From an uncultured Eudoraea sp. (lineage in GTDB: Bacteria; Bacteroidota; Bacteroidia; Flavobacteriales; Flavobacteriaceae), in the NCBI RefSeq assembly GCF_947258525.1, contig NZ_CAMYIP010000212.1, positions 1-60,606 of the forward strand: a stretch of DNA of 60,606 bases, read 5' to 3'. Below the pieces are notes generated by a model, which was given only the letters and a program-made list of their open reading frames with translations, did not search any database and was not told where the DNA came from. A program made the translations under genes and the position numbers. This document shows positions 1 through 7,716 of the stretch, one piece after another (positions within the stretch are counted from its first letter, which is position 1; every line of letters begins with the position of its first letter).

Positions 1-1
1 G

Positions 2-346
2 ACCCCTTTTGGGTTCCAGAGTGAAGAAAGAAATTATTGGGAAGCTCCGGAGGTTTATTACACTATGTCTCCGTTTATGCATGCCGACAAAATGAAGACA
101 CCCTTGCTTATGACTCATGGTGAAGCAGATAATAATTCGGGAACCTATCCAATGCAGAGTATCCGATATTTTAATGCGTTAAAAGGATTAGGTGCTCAGG
201 TAAGGTTAGTGATGTTACCAAACGAAAGTCATGGGTACAGGGCAAAGGAATCTATACTGCATTTGCTGTGGGAGCAGGATCAATGGCTGGAGAAATATGT
301 AAAGAACAAGCCTGTCAGTAACGAGAAAAAAACGGAATTGAAATAG
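2..346 (+). CDS. S9 family (prolyl oligopeptidase-like) peptidase, C-terminal fragment
   Basis: This is the 3' end of a gene that begins before the window; the frame is open from base 2 to the TAG/TAA region at 346. The visible 114 residues are the end of an alpha/beta-hydrolase peptidase domain. The segment GEADNNSG carries the catalytic-acid Asp, and NESHGY carries the catalytic His of the Ser-Asp-His triad; the nucleophile Ser must lie upstream of the window. The phrase YWEAPEVYYTMSPF followed by a 'KMKTPLL..HGEAD' stretch is characteristic of large secreted S9 dipeptidyl/glutamyl-type peptidases of Bacteroidetes. It ends in a short polar tail. Family assignment is good; exact specificity cannot be judged from the fragment. 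Confidence 0.8.
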   Translation, partial: TPFGFQSEERNYWEAPEVYYTMSPFMHADKMKTPLLMTHGEADNNSGTYPMQSIRYFNALKGLGAQVRLVMLPNESHGYRAKESILHLLWEQDQWLEKYVKNKPVSNEKKTELK

Positions 347-449
347 TTAACTTCAGAGATTATTTTCTAAGTTCTGTGAATGAACAAACTTCTAGGTAAA
401 CGGGGGAGTTTGCTGTCAGAGAGGATTGAGTTTATCCTTATAAAAAATA

Positions 450-965
450 ATGTACAAAGAATTCGAAACAGAAAGAGTACATATTAAGCCAACTTCTGAA
501 GGAGATGCGGAGTTTATTTATAAACTAATGAATACCCCGAAGTTTATTCAATATATTGGAGATAGAGATATCAAATCAGTCTTAAGTGCAAAAGACTATA
601 TAAAAACCAAAATGTTACCCCAACTCCAAAGACTGGGATATTCTAACTATACCATATTTCAAAAGTCGGACAATATAAAAATTGGAACATGCGGGCTCTA
701 TGACAGAGAAGGACTTGATGGTATAGATATAGGGTTTGCCTTCCTCCCCCAGTATGAAGGTCGGGGTTTTGCCTTTGAAGCCGCAAATAGGTTAAAAGAA
801 GCTGCTTTTGAAGAATTTGAAATTGAAGAAATAAAGGCAATTACATCAAAAGAGAATATTTCCTCTCAACGACTTTTGGAAAAATTGGGTTTGGAGATGG
901 CAGATATTATTACATTACCCGATGATGATGAGGAACTGCTATTGTATAAAATTCAGAAAAAATAA
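450..965 (+). CDS. GNAT family N-acetyltransferase (RimJ/RimL-like)
   Basis: A 171-residue protein starting FETERVHIKP, the usual opening of RimJ/RimL-type GNAT acetyltransferases (R-L-x-I/L-x-P). The acetyl-CoA pyrophosphate-binding loop is visible as QYEGRGFAFEA (about residues 100-110), preceded by the beta-strand IDIGFAFLP. The region ENISSQRLLEKLGL matches the conserved N-x-x-S-x-x-x-x-E-K-x-G-F motif. Members acetylate N-terminal or side-chain amines of proteins or small molecules using acetyl-CoA; the substrate cannot be read from sequence. Length is normal for the family. It stands alone with roughly 100 bases on each side. Confidence 0.85.
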   Translation: MYKEFETERVHIKPTSEGDAEFIYKLMNTPKFIQYIGDRDIKSVLSAKDYIKTKMLPQLQRLGYSNYTIFQKSDNIKIGTCGLYDREGLDGIDIGFAFLPQYEGRGFAFEAANRLKEAAFEEFEIEEIKAITSKENISSQRLLEKLGLEMADIITLPDDDEELLLYKIQKK

Positions 966-1039
966 CCAACCTATCTAAGCCTTTGGCATAGAAACAATCA
1001 TCTGCTTATGCTCCGGTAGCCAAAAAGAAAAAGTAACTA

Positions 1040-1552
1040 TTGAGATCAAAAGAAGTTAAATTAAGAGCACTCCGCTTATCTGATAAATGGCAATTGGCAA
1101 AACTTGCCAACAATAAGAAAATATGGGATAATTTAAGAGATTCTTTCCCGTGTCCCTATAGCGAAAGTGATGCGGAATTATTTATAAAATTAACCACAGA
1201 AGAAAACCCAAAGCAAAATTTCGCAATTGAATACGCCGGTGATCTTTGCGGGGTAATAGGGTTAATCATTCAAAACGATGTTTATTGTAAATCGGCTGAA
1301 ATTGGTTATTGGATTGGAGAGCTCTTTTGGGGAAAAGGAATTGCAGCAAATGCTATTAAACTAATTACCAATTATGGGTTTGAGGACTTAAAACTGATTC
1401 GTATTTATGCAGGTGTATTTGAATATAATATCGCATCAATGAAAGCACTTGAAAATAGCGGATACAAAAAAGAAGGTGTTTTTAAAAATGCAATATACAA
1501 GAATGACAAAGTTTTTGATGAGCACAGATATTTTAAATTGAAAGAATTCTGA
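1040..1552 (+). CDS. GNAT family N-acetyltransferase (second copy, divergent)
   Basis: A 170-residue GNAT protein with the series LRALRLSDKW near the start, IGYWIGELFWGKGIAANAI (acetyl-CoA binding loop, about residues 88-106) and NIASMKALENSGYKKEG (about 134-150). These are hallmarks of the RimJ/RimL subfamily. The start is TTG at 1040: an in-frame TAA lies six bases upstream at 1034 and no ATG is suitably placed, so TTG is the most likely initiator. The protein is a clear family member but differs a lot from the neighbouring GNAT at 450-965, so this is not a recent tandem duplication. The substrate is unknown. Confidence 0.85.
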   Translation: MRSKEVKLRALRLSDKWQLAKLANNKKIWDNLRDSFPCPYSESDAELFIKLTTEENPKQNFAIEYAGDLCGVIGLIIQNDVYCKSAEIGYWIGELFWGKGIAANAIKLITNYGFEDLKLIRIYAGVFEYNIASMKALENSGYKKEGVFKNAIYKNDKVFDEHRYFKLKEF

Positions 1553-1615
1553 TGCTAACTTAAAGAAAAGTTATGTTTTAATAATAGATGATATCCAAAG
1601 TAAATCATTATTTTG

Positions 1616-2182
1616 ATGAAGATTAACAAGTATATAGTGATGCCATTAGCGATTGTAATCATATTGATCGCAATTTTTATATTTGTTTCTTCAACTCTTT
1701 CTTCAGTAATAGTATTCATCCCCGGAATAATTCTAACCTATATAGTTTATCTAATTACATTTTACAAGAAGACCCCGAATCCGGAAAGAATATTACCCTT
1801 ATACTTATTCTTGTTGGGAATTCAATTTCTTCACTTCACTGAAGAATATTTAACAGATTTTATTATAGAAGTACCTAAACTATTAGGTCAGGACGCATAC
1901 CCATTAGATTATTGGTTAGTATTTAATATGGTAGCCTACTTCATTTTTATAATTGGAGGAATCATTTTGTTTAAGAAAATAAAGGAGTTGATGATAATTC
2001 CATTGTTTTTTATCCTTGTAGGCGTGCTATTGAATTCCCTGGGACATATATTGATCGCCATTTATGTTGGAGGATATTTTTCCGGATTATATACAGCTCT
2101 GATTTATATAATAATTGGTCCGATGTTAATAAAAAGACTTTGGGATGAAACAAAAACAATTAGTGATCCTATAAAATATTAG
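1616..2182 (+). CDS. HXXEE-motif integral membrane protein
   Basis: A 188-residue, strongly hydrophobic protein with about six predicted membrane segments by eye (for example residues 8-27, 31-49, 60-72, 95-115, 125-145 and 150-170). The motif HFTEE at residues 73-77 fits the HXXEE signature that defines a family of membrane proteins of unknown function. It lies at the end of a hydrophobic helix, next to the acidic DFI segment. A TTG three bases upstream is also in frame, but the ATG at 1616 is the natural start. Conserved His and Glu inside or beside membrane helices suggest a metal- or proton-linked role, but no function is established. Confidence 0.65.
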   Translation: MKINKYIVMPLAIVIILIAIFIFVSSTLSSVIVFIPGIILTYIVYLITFYKKTPNPERILPLYLFLLGIQFLHFTEEYLTDFIIEVPKLLGQDAYPLDYWLVFNMVAYFIFIIGGIILFKKIKELMIIPLFFILVGVLLNSLGHILIAIYVGGYFSGLYTALIYIIIGPMLIKRLWDETKTISDPIKY

Positions 2183-2249
2183 TAAGAAAGCAGACCAAAT
2201 TCAATAATTTACTATAAACTCTATGAATTTCTAATGTCCCAAAGCGTAG

Positions 2250-2381
2250 TACAACCCAGATACTCCATGGGAACAGGATCATAATGCAGCACATTTCTTT
2301 TCAATTACTTCTGATGAAAAATATCATCATAGTATTCATGCATACATTAAAAATATATCAGGCATTTATTCTAAAGTTTAG
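2250..2381 (+). pseudogene. possible gene-tail remnant, unrecognised
   Basis: In the 240-base gap between two genes, one frame is open for 43 codons from just after a TAG at 2247 to a TAG at 2379. It reads like real protein rather than random translation (for example DTPWEQDHNAAHFFSI, with several His, Trp and Asp residues) and has no start codon at its head. This suggests the 3' end of a decayed gene whose 5' part has been deleted or shifted out of frame. I do not recognise the family. The alternative is chance, which cannot be excluded at this length. Confidence 0.25.
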
Positions 2382-2422
2382 TAATTTAGAAATCTTGTAA
2401 TTAACCAATCACAATTTAAAAC

Positions 2423-2938
2423 ATGAAAAAAATCGACAAATTAATTTACAACTCAACCTCACTTATTGTAATCATTCTTATTGCATTTATTGTTCAAAGT
2501 TGCAATCAGGCACCGAAGGTCGAAGAGAAAGAAATTATTGTGGAACAAGTAAAACCTGAGTATTTTCTACTTCGCCCGGAAACCGAAAAAGCCTACGGGT
2601 ATTCGCACGCCGTGAAAATTGGTAATGATATTAAAATATCCGGAGCTGTAAGTATGGACGATGCCGGAAATCCAACCGCAATAGGAGATTTTGAGCAACA
2701 AATGAAAAATTGTTATTCAGATCTGGAAAAAATATTAACGCATTATGGTTGCACTTTTGATGATGTTGTTGTTGAGAATATTTTTACTACCAATATGCCT
2801 TTATTTCTGGAGCTTGCTGCTTACCGGAGTACAATCTATACCAAGCAATTTCCCACAGGTTCCTGGCTTGGGGTAAAGGAACTGGCCCTGCCGGAGTTTA
2901 TGATAGAAATTGAACTGGAAGTGCACAAATCGGAATAG
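2423..2938 (+). CDS. RidA/YjgF family lipoprotein, catalytic Arg replaced
   Basis: A 171-residue protein with a lipoprotein signal (hydrophobic residues 12-26, lipobox IVQSC with Cys27) followed by a YjgF/YER057c/UK114 (RidA) domain at about residues 55-168. Conserved elements are visible: SHAVKIGNDIKISGAVSMD, the middle helix EQQMKNCYSDLEKIL, and the C-terminal strand IEIELEV. RidA proteins are normally cytosolic enamine/imine deaminases that use an Arg in a P-A-R-S motif. Here the equivalent position reads PTGS (residues 144-147), so the Arg is absent. The protein is probably membrane-anchored in the periplasm and not a classic RidA deaminase. The VOC gene follows 9 bases downstream, so the two are probably cotranscribed. 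Confidence 0.8.
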   Translation: MKKIDKLIYNSTSLIVIILIAFIVQSCNQAPKVEEKEIIVEQVKPEYFLLRPETEKAYGYSHAVKIGNDIKISGAVSMDDAGNPTAIGDFEQQMKNCYSDLEKILTHYGCTFDDVVVENIFTTNMPLFLELAAYRSTIYTKQFPTGSWLGVKELALPEFMIEIELEVHKSE

Positions 2939-2947
2939 CGCTTTTTA

Positions 2948-3322
2948 ATGAACTTAAATCAAATAACTGTTCCTTCGCGCGATCTGGAAATATCAATTCC
3001 TTTCTATGAAAAATTAGGTTTAAAACTAATCGTAAAGGCCTTGCCGCATTACGCAAGGTTTGAATGTCCTGACGGCGATGCCACTTTTTCCATTCATCAA
3101 ACTGAACAGCTCCCATCAAGCGAGGGTATCTATGTCTATTTTGAATGCCAGGAATTGGATAAATATGTTGAGGACCTGGTTTCCAAAGGAATTGAATTTG
3201 ATGAATTACCAAATGATAAACCCTGGCTATGGAGGGAAGCAAGGTTAAAAGATCTTGATGGGAATCAAATAATTCTATACTATGGTGGCGTTAACAGGAA
3301 GGATCCACCCTGGAAGATTTAA
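2948..3322 (+). CDS. VOC superfamily (glyoxalase/bleomycin resistance-like) protein
   Basis: A 124-residue single-domain vicinal-oxygen-chelate protein. It opens with the typical strand and helix NQITVPSRDLEISIPFYEKLG (split here only for description), has the central strand IYVYFECQELDKYVEDLVSKG, and ends with the family pattern LKDLDGNQIILYYGG, where the Asp-Gly-Asn turn is diagnostic. VOC proteins are metal-dependent lyases, dioxygenases or resistance proteins, or simple binding proteins. The usual first metal-ligand His is not obvious here (the position reads Gln), so catalysis is uncertain. It follows the RidA-like gene by 9 bases. The C-terminal tail NRKDPPWKI is short and basic. Confidence 0.75.
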   Translation: MNLNQITVPSRDLEISIPFYEKLGLKLIVKALPHYARFECPDGDATFSIHQTEQLPSSEGIYVYFECQELDKYVEDLVSKGIEFDELPNDKPWLWREARLKDLDGNQIILYYGGVNRKDPPWKI

Positions 3323-3424
3323 TTTAGAACACTATGAGTTTCAGTAAATAGTCGAGACAATATGTGCTTTTAGATTTATTTTTCTACTTTTAAGTAACCT
3401 CCAAAGACAGCACTTCCCGCACTG

Positions 3425-3456
3425 TTTGTCTTAATAATCTGATATTTATACTTTAG
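3425..3456 (+). promoter_or_regulatory. probable Bacteroidetes-type promoter
   Basis: TTTG at 3425-3428, a 20-base spacer, then TACTTTAG at 3449-3456, which matches the Bacteroidetes -33 TTTG / -7 TAnnTTTG pattern in all but the last base. It ends 22 bases before the ATG of the gene at 3479. The call is by pattern only. Confidence 0.45.
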
Positions 3457-3478
3457 ACAATTTTTAGATCTCTTAATT

Positions 3479-3979
3479 ATGCTGTTATCAATCCACAATA
3501 GTTCTCCAAAGATCCTTGTTCTTGCGCTTGCGCTTCTTTCATGCACTACATTTCATGCTCAAAAAGAAAAAAATAAGGCAGCGCCGTTCATTAGGGTATA
3601 TGACTTACAAGGCACAAAAATATCCAAAGGTAGAATTGCCAGGATAACAGACAGTTCCCTTGTAGTCAGTCGCGGAGAAAAACCGGTCAATCTTGAATTG
3701 AGCAAAATTGGTTTTATAAAAACAAAACGCTCAGTCGGCAATAATATCTTGTACGGAGCGGCGATAGGCGCCGGTACGGGTGCAATATTGGGGTTAGCTT
3801 CCGGTGGTGAAAATGAATGGTGGGGCAAAGGTGAGGGCGCAGGTGGTTTTGGACTAATTTTAGGGGCCATGGGTGCGGGAGCAGGAGCAATTACGGCAAT
3901 TTTTAAAAAGACAAAAACCTTTTCCATTGAAGGAAAGCATTCAAATTTGAAGGCTTTCCAAGAGGCAATGGATGAATAA
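3479..3979 (+). CDS. exported glycine-zipper protein of unknown function
   Basis: A 166-residue protein with an N-terminal signal (hydrophobic residues 12-27). The possible lipobox ALALLSC is followed by TTFHAQ, so cleavage could be by either signal peptidase. The mature part has a short beta-rich stretch with basic residues (SKGRIARITDSSLVVSR), then a glycine/alanine-rich hydrophobic segment (about residues 87-140, for example GAAIGAGTGAILGLASGG and GAMGAGAGAITAIF). This resembles glycine-zipper membrane or outer-membrane proteins. It ends with a small polar region. A promoter-like element lies 22 bases upstream, and it is convergent with the aldolase gene at 4005. No specific function is recognised. 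Confidence 0.65.
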   Translation: MLLSIHNSSPKILVLALALLSCTTFHAQKEKNKAAPFIRVYDLQGTKISKGRIARITDSSLVVSRGEKPVNLELSKIGFIKTKRSVGNNILYGAAIGAGTGAILGLASGGENEWWGKGEGAGGFGLILGAMGAGAGAITAIFKKTKTFSIEGKHSNLKAFQEAMDE

Positions 3980-4004
3980 TGCCAGTTGCCGCGATGGGTA
4001 AAAT

Positions 4005-4772
4005 TTAACCCCGACCTAATCCGTGGGTTATTTGTTGAAATGCCTTTAAAATTATTCCCGTATCCACAGCAAAGGAGATATACTGAACCCCTATTTCCTC
4101 CCACTTTTTGGCATCCTCAACACTTTCAACAAAAGTACCCACTACCTTGCCACTTTTTTTGGCCAAAACAACAGCTTCTTCCATGCGCTTTATTACCTTT
4201 TCATGGTGTACTTGTCCGGGTACGCCGCAAGATTGAGACAGATCATAAGGTCCTAAAAAGATAACATCAATGCCGTCATTAGCGAGGATAGAAGGTAAAT
4301 TCTCAAGGCCGGTAACTCCTTCAATATGGATAATTGTTACTATGTTTTCATTCGCCCTGCCAAAATGTTGGGCTTTATCAATGGCGGTATAGTCCCCGGC
4401 CCTTACATAACGGCACATACCACGTTCTCCTTCGGGATGAAACATAGCAGATTTAACTACTTTCTGTGCATCTTCGTGAGTTGATATCTGAGGTACCTGA
4501 ATACACTGTGCACCGATATCCAGCACTCGAAGAATTGAAGTCTCACTATTTTCGGTCACCCTTACTACCGGAGTAATCCCCTTGGCCTCTGCGGCTCTTA
4601 GCATTTGCTGAACGGTTTCTATACTATAAGGCCCATGTTCCATATCAATAATCACGAAATCAAAACCGGCCAAAGCGGCTAATTCAACAACAGCGGGGTC
4701 CAGTATCTTGCAGAAGGGACCAAACACAGTTTTACCTTCCTCTAATGCCCTTTTTAAAATATTAATTTTCAT
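4005..4772 (-). CDS. HpcH/HpaI family 2-oxo-acid aldolase
   Basis: A 255-residue class II (metal-dependent) pyruvate aldolase of the HpcH/HpaI family, with the beta-barrel pattern intact. DMEHGP places the catalytic His at residue 46, Arg71 follows VV, IEG gives the metal-ligand Glu at 151, and GPYDLS gives the metal-ligand Asp at 177. Family members cleave or form 2-keto-3-deoxy sugar acids (for example 2-keto-3-deoxy-L-rhamnonate or -fuconate) to pyruvate plus an aldehyde, or act on 4-hydroxy-2-oxo-heptanedioate. It is the last gene of a four-gene minus-strand operon with a PhyH dioxygenase, an esterase and an alcohol dehydrogenase, next to a uronate/L-galactonate pathway. A sugar-acid substrate is therefore likely, but which one is inference. 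Confidence 0.9.
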   Translation of the reverse strand: MKINILKRALEEGKTVFGPFCKILDPAVVELAALAGFDFVIIDMEHGPYSIETVQQMLRAAEAKGITPVVRVTENSETSILRVLDIGAQCIQVPQISTHEDAQKVVKSAMFHPEGERGMCRYVRAGDYTAIDKAQHFGRANENIVTIIHIEGVTGLENLPSILANDGIDVIFLGPYDLSQSCGVPGQVHHEKVIKRMEEAVVLAKKSGKVVGTFVESVEDAKKWEEIGVQYISFAVDTGIILKAFQQITHGLGRG

Positions 4773-4834
4773 TGCCTCTAGTAGTTTAACATGCCATAAG
4801 ATTCTGTGAGTATATATGAATAACCATTACCCAA

Positions 4835-5725
4835 TTATAACGAACCCTCCGGATTGAATAATAAAGGGAAAAATTTACCCTGCATTTTGTGACCTTTTGG
4901 TATTATGGGGACCCCGACTAAGAGTTCGTCATCCGTATTGCTTACGGTACCATCAGCAAAAACATTTATTACAAATGCCCTCCTGCTCATTTCAGAATTG
5001 TTTTCATAGGATCCATGTACCAATAAGGGATGATGAAAGGTTCCAAAACCTTTTTTCAATTCTATGGCGACAGGTTTAAATTCCTTTTTTTGTTCTTCAG
5101 TAAGATATTTCATCAAGCCATTCATATCACCGGCTAATGAAGGTGCATCGAGCAGTCCCCATTTGTGGCTTTTTGGGATATAATACAAACACCCATTTTC
5201 TACGGTTGCATCGTCAAGGCCAGTCCAACAGGTTAAATGTTGCATGGCTATAGTACGGGTCCAGTATGAATAGTCCTGGTGCCATGCTACTACGCCTCCG
5301 TGTTTGGCGGGTTTATAGAATAATTGATCATGCCAGAATCTTACCGGTTTATTCTCCAATAACTGATGTGCCGCCATAACGAATGCGGGGTTCCAGAGAA
5401 TATCGTGAAAACCACTTGCAATACGCCATTGTCCAAGTGAATGGAATAAAACAGAATCGGAATCCTCAGATTCATTGCTGTGGAATTCATAGAATAAATG
5501 GTGTGCCGGGTGTTTAGGATCCATAACCTCAGTCAACTGTTGGCGTAAAACTTCTATTTGATCATCTTCCAATAGTTTAATCCCGGCCAAATAACCATAC
5601 TCGTGAAAATGAGCTACCTGTTCATCAGTTAACCTGTATTGATCCCATTCTTCTCGCGATTTTGGTTGCTTAAAAAGGTCCGATACCAATTCGTGATAAT
5701 CCGCAAGGTCTTTTACTGCTGCCAT
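4835..5725 (-). CDS. phytanoyl-CoA dioxygenase (PhyH) family Fe(II)/2-oxoglutarate oxygenase
   Basis: A 296-residue PhyH-type oxygenase. The facial iron triad is visible as His149-x-Asp151 (in VAWHQDYSYW) and the distal His237 (in LLVHGS). Arg249 (RRAFVI) is well placed to bind the 2-oxoglutarate carboxylate. The Trp-Thr-Gly-Leu-Asp-Asp turn and the ENGCLYYIPKSHKWG strand are typical. Such enzymes hydroxylate or oxidatively demethylate small molecules using O2 and 2-oxoglutarate and release CO2 and succinate. No signal peptide is seen, so it is cytosolic. It sits between the esterase gene (69 bases) and the aldolase gene (62 bases). Bacterial PhyH proteins are functionally diverse and the substrate here is unknown; a methylated or otherwise modified sugar is one idea from context. 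Confidence 0.9.
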   Translation of the reverse strand: MAAVKDLADYHELVSDLFKQPKSREEWDQYRLTDEQVAHFHEYGYLAGIKLLEDDQIEVLRQQLTEVMDPKHPAHHLFYEFHSNESEDSDSVLFHSLGQWRIASGFHDILWNPAFVMAAHQLLENKPVRFWHDQLFYKPAKHGGVVAWHQDYSYWTRTIAMQHLTCWTGLDDATVENGCLYYIPKSHKWGLLDAPSLAGDMNGLMKYLTEEQKKEFKPVAIELKKGFGTFHHPLLVHGSYENNSEMSRRAFVINVFADGTVSNTDDELLVGVPIIPKGHKMQGKFFPLLFNPEGSL

Positions 5726-5794
5726 ATCTAATCTTCTAATATTATAGTTTCAAATCAAATTCATAGAATACTATAAGGTACAAATAGTTTTAAA

Positions 5795-6589
5795 TTATTT
5801 GATAAACTTATTAAAGAACAGCAAACTGTCTTTTATGTGTTCCTGCCAATAACTCCATTCATGTCCACCGGAAAATTCTTCATATTCATGGTCTATTTGT
5901 GCCTTATTTAATTGATCGTGGAGAAATCGGTTATAATTAATCAGTAAATCTTCGGTCCCACAATCAAATCTCAATTTTGGTAAATGTTGCTTCTTGTTAA
6001 GAGCCATTTCTAAAACAGACTCCTCCTGCTTGTTAAGCTGCTCATAATCCTTTAGTGATTCTTCCACAAATAAGGACATTTGTTCTAATTCAGTTATCGA
6101 CGAATGTGCAGAAACTGCCATAAATTTATCGGAATATTTGATTCCTAAACGCAGGGCTCCAAAACCGCCCATAGAAAGTCCGGAAATGAAAAGATCAGAT
6201 TTTCCACTAACCGCCTCAACATTCTCAATAACCGCATTGATTACATCTTCCACAATCCACTTTTCAAAATCATAATCGCTATGCGGCAGATACCCGGAGC
6301 CATCACCCCAAAGTCCGTCGGAAGGCATAGCTATTGCCATAGGTTCTAATTCCTTCTTTTGAATCATCTCCCAGGCACTAAGGTGCACACCTGCTTTTTG
6401 CGACCATGCCCAGGCACTGCCATATACCCCATGAAGCAAAATAACCAGAGGGATATCCTTCAGGCCTTCTAAAGGAGGGACAAAAAGACAAATATCACCC
6501 CGGCCTTTTAAGTTTTTTGATTTTACCGTAATAAAACTTAAGTGATTACTCTCAAATTCCGGATTTGATTTTTCAATGGTTCTGAACAT
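5795..6589 (-). CDS. esterase D-type alpha/beta hydrolase
   Basis: A 264-residue cytosolic serine hydrolase of the putative-esterase (EstA / S-formylglutathione hydrolase-like) family. The oxyanion strand VILLHGVYGS (residues 49-58) is followed by the nucleophile elbow GLSMGG with Ser139. The likely acid is Asp in RFDCGTEDLL, and the catalytic His is in GGHEWSYW near the end. It starts 8 bases after the alcohol dehydrogenase gene, so the two are cotranscribed. Family members deacylate acyl-thiols, acetylated sugars or simple esters. Coupling with a class III-like alcohol dehydrogenase recalls formaldehyde detoxification (S-formylglutathione hydrolase), but a sugar deacetylase or lactone hydrolase fits equally well. 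Confidence 0.85.
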   Translation of the reverse strand: MFRTIEKSNPEFESNHLSFITVKSKNLKGRGDICLFVPPLEGLKDIPLVILLHGVYGSAWAWSQKAGVHLSAWEMIQKKELEPMAIAMPSDGLWGDGSGYLPHSDYDFEKWIVEDVINAVIENVEAVSGKSDLFISGLSMGGFGALRLGIKYSDKFMAVSAHSSITELEQMSLFVEESLKDYEQLNKQEESVLEMALNKKQHLPKLRFDCGTEDLLINYNRFLHDQLNKAQIDHEYEEFSGGHEWSYWQEHIKDSLLFFNKFIK

Positions 6590-6597
6590 CCTTAAAA

Positions 6598-7716
6598 TTA
6601 ATCAAATAGAATAACACCTTTGGCATTTTTTCCTGCCAACATATCGTCAAAAGCATCCTGTAATTGGTGTAAATTATAGGTTTGGGTTATCATTTCATCA
6701 AGCTTTAATTCACCAGCTTCATAATGTTCAATGATTTTTGGAAAATCTTCCTGAGGTTTGCATCCCCCATATAATGGGTTTATGTAGGTTTTATCCCATT
6801 CAAATAAATTCATATCAATAGTAATTTCCTGTTCAATTCCACTCACCTGTACCGCCGTGCCTGCATTCCTAACCATCGCAAGGGGTGCTGCACCCAACTC
6901 CGGAACTGCAGTACATTCAAAGGCATAATCTGCTCCCCTGCCCTCAGTCAATAACTTTACAGCCTCTGCCGCTTTAAGTAATCCTTTATCTTCTTTACTG
7001 GCAAGAATTACGTTTGTTGCGCCAAACTTTTCAGCCATAGCCAATCTATGTTCATTTATGTCTATAGCGATGATCATAGAAGCTTTACTGAGTTTAGCTC
7101 CCTGAATAACACTTAAACCAACCCCACCCGTTCCTAAAACAACTACAGAACTATTGGATTTTACTTTTGCAGAATTTACCACAGATCCATATCCGGTCAT
7201 TATCCCACAACTAATTATACTGGCCGACGCAAAAGAAATGCCCGCCGATTTGTTTTTTACAACCGCTGAGGCCTTTACGAGGGTGTATTCGGACAAAGTC
7301 CCAATATTAAAGGAACGCTCTATAGGATTGCCTTTCCACAAACTTCCTTCCAAATGGGCATGACCTTCTGTATAGCCATTAGACCCCGCAACAACCGGGG
7401 AATTATTTTCACAAAGATGCTGATTCCCTAGACTGCACTGAAAGCAATTATAACAAGGAGTAGCCCAATTTAAAATAACGACGTCCCCTACCTGAATATC
7501 TTTAACATCCTTACCAATCGCTTTTACTACTCCTGCCCCTTCGTGACCTAATATCAGAGGTTTTCCCCAATTTAAGGAGTCGTAATCAGTGTGGCATAGG
7601 CCGGCTGCCTTAACAGCTACTAAAACCTCATCTGCCCGAGGTTCATTAACCACAATATTTTCTATAGTGAAATTGCCATTTCCTGTAGCAATTGCTGCTT
7701 TACATTTTACGGGCAT
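6598..7716 (-). CDS. zinc-dependent alcohol dehydrogenase, class III-like
   Basis: A 372-residue medium-chain dehydrogenase. Catalytic zinc ligands are visible as Cys41 (AAGLCHTD) and His58-Glu59 (LGHEGAG). The structural zinc loop has Cys88, Cys91, Cys94 and Cys102 (C-x2-C-x2-C-x7-C). The Rossmann motif is VVVLGTGGVGLSV, and the FECTAV strand follows. The ~370-residue length and the insert with NIGTLSEYTLVKASAVVK match class III / S-(hydroxymethyl)thiol dehydrogenase-like enzymes, which oxidise formaldehyde adducts, though many relatives act on other primary alcohols. It is the first gene of the minus-strand operon and is divergent from the LgoD-like gene across a 259-base control region. 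Confidence 0.88.
   Translation of the reverse strand: MPVKCKAAIATGNGNFTIENIVVNEPRADEVLVAVKAAGLCHTDYDSLNWGKPLILGHEGAGVVKAIGKDVKDIQVGDVVILNWATPCYNCFQCSLGNQHLCENNSPVVAGSNGYTEGHAHLEGSLWKGNPIERSFNIGTLSEYTLVKASAVVKNKSAGISFASASIISCGIMTGYGSVVNSAKVKSNSSVVVLGTGGVGLSVIQGAKLSKASMIIAIDINEHRLAMAEKFGATNVILASKEDKGLLKAAEAVKLLTEGRGADYAFECTAVPELGAAPLAMVRNAGTAVQVSGIEQEITIDMNLFEWDKTYINPLYGGCKPQEDFPKIIEHYEAGELKLDEMITQTYNLHQLQDAFDDMLAGKNAKGVILFD

Noticed and set aside
3559-4104. 181-codon minus-strand frame across the glycine-zipper gene
   Set aside because: Pro/Ala-rich mirror of the glycine-rich gene at 3479-3979 and overlaps the aldolase end; the plus-strand protein has signal and promoter.
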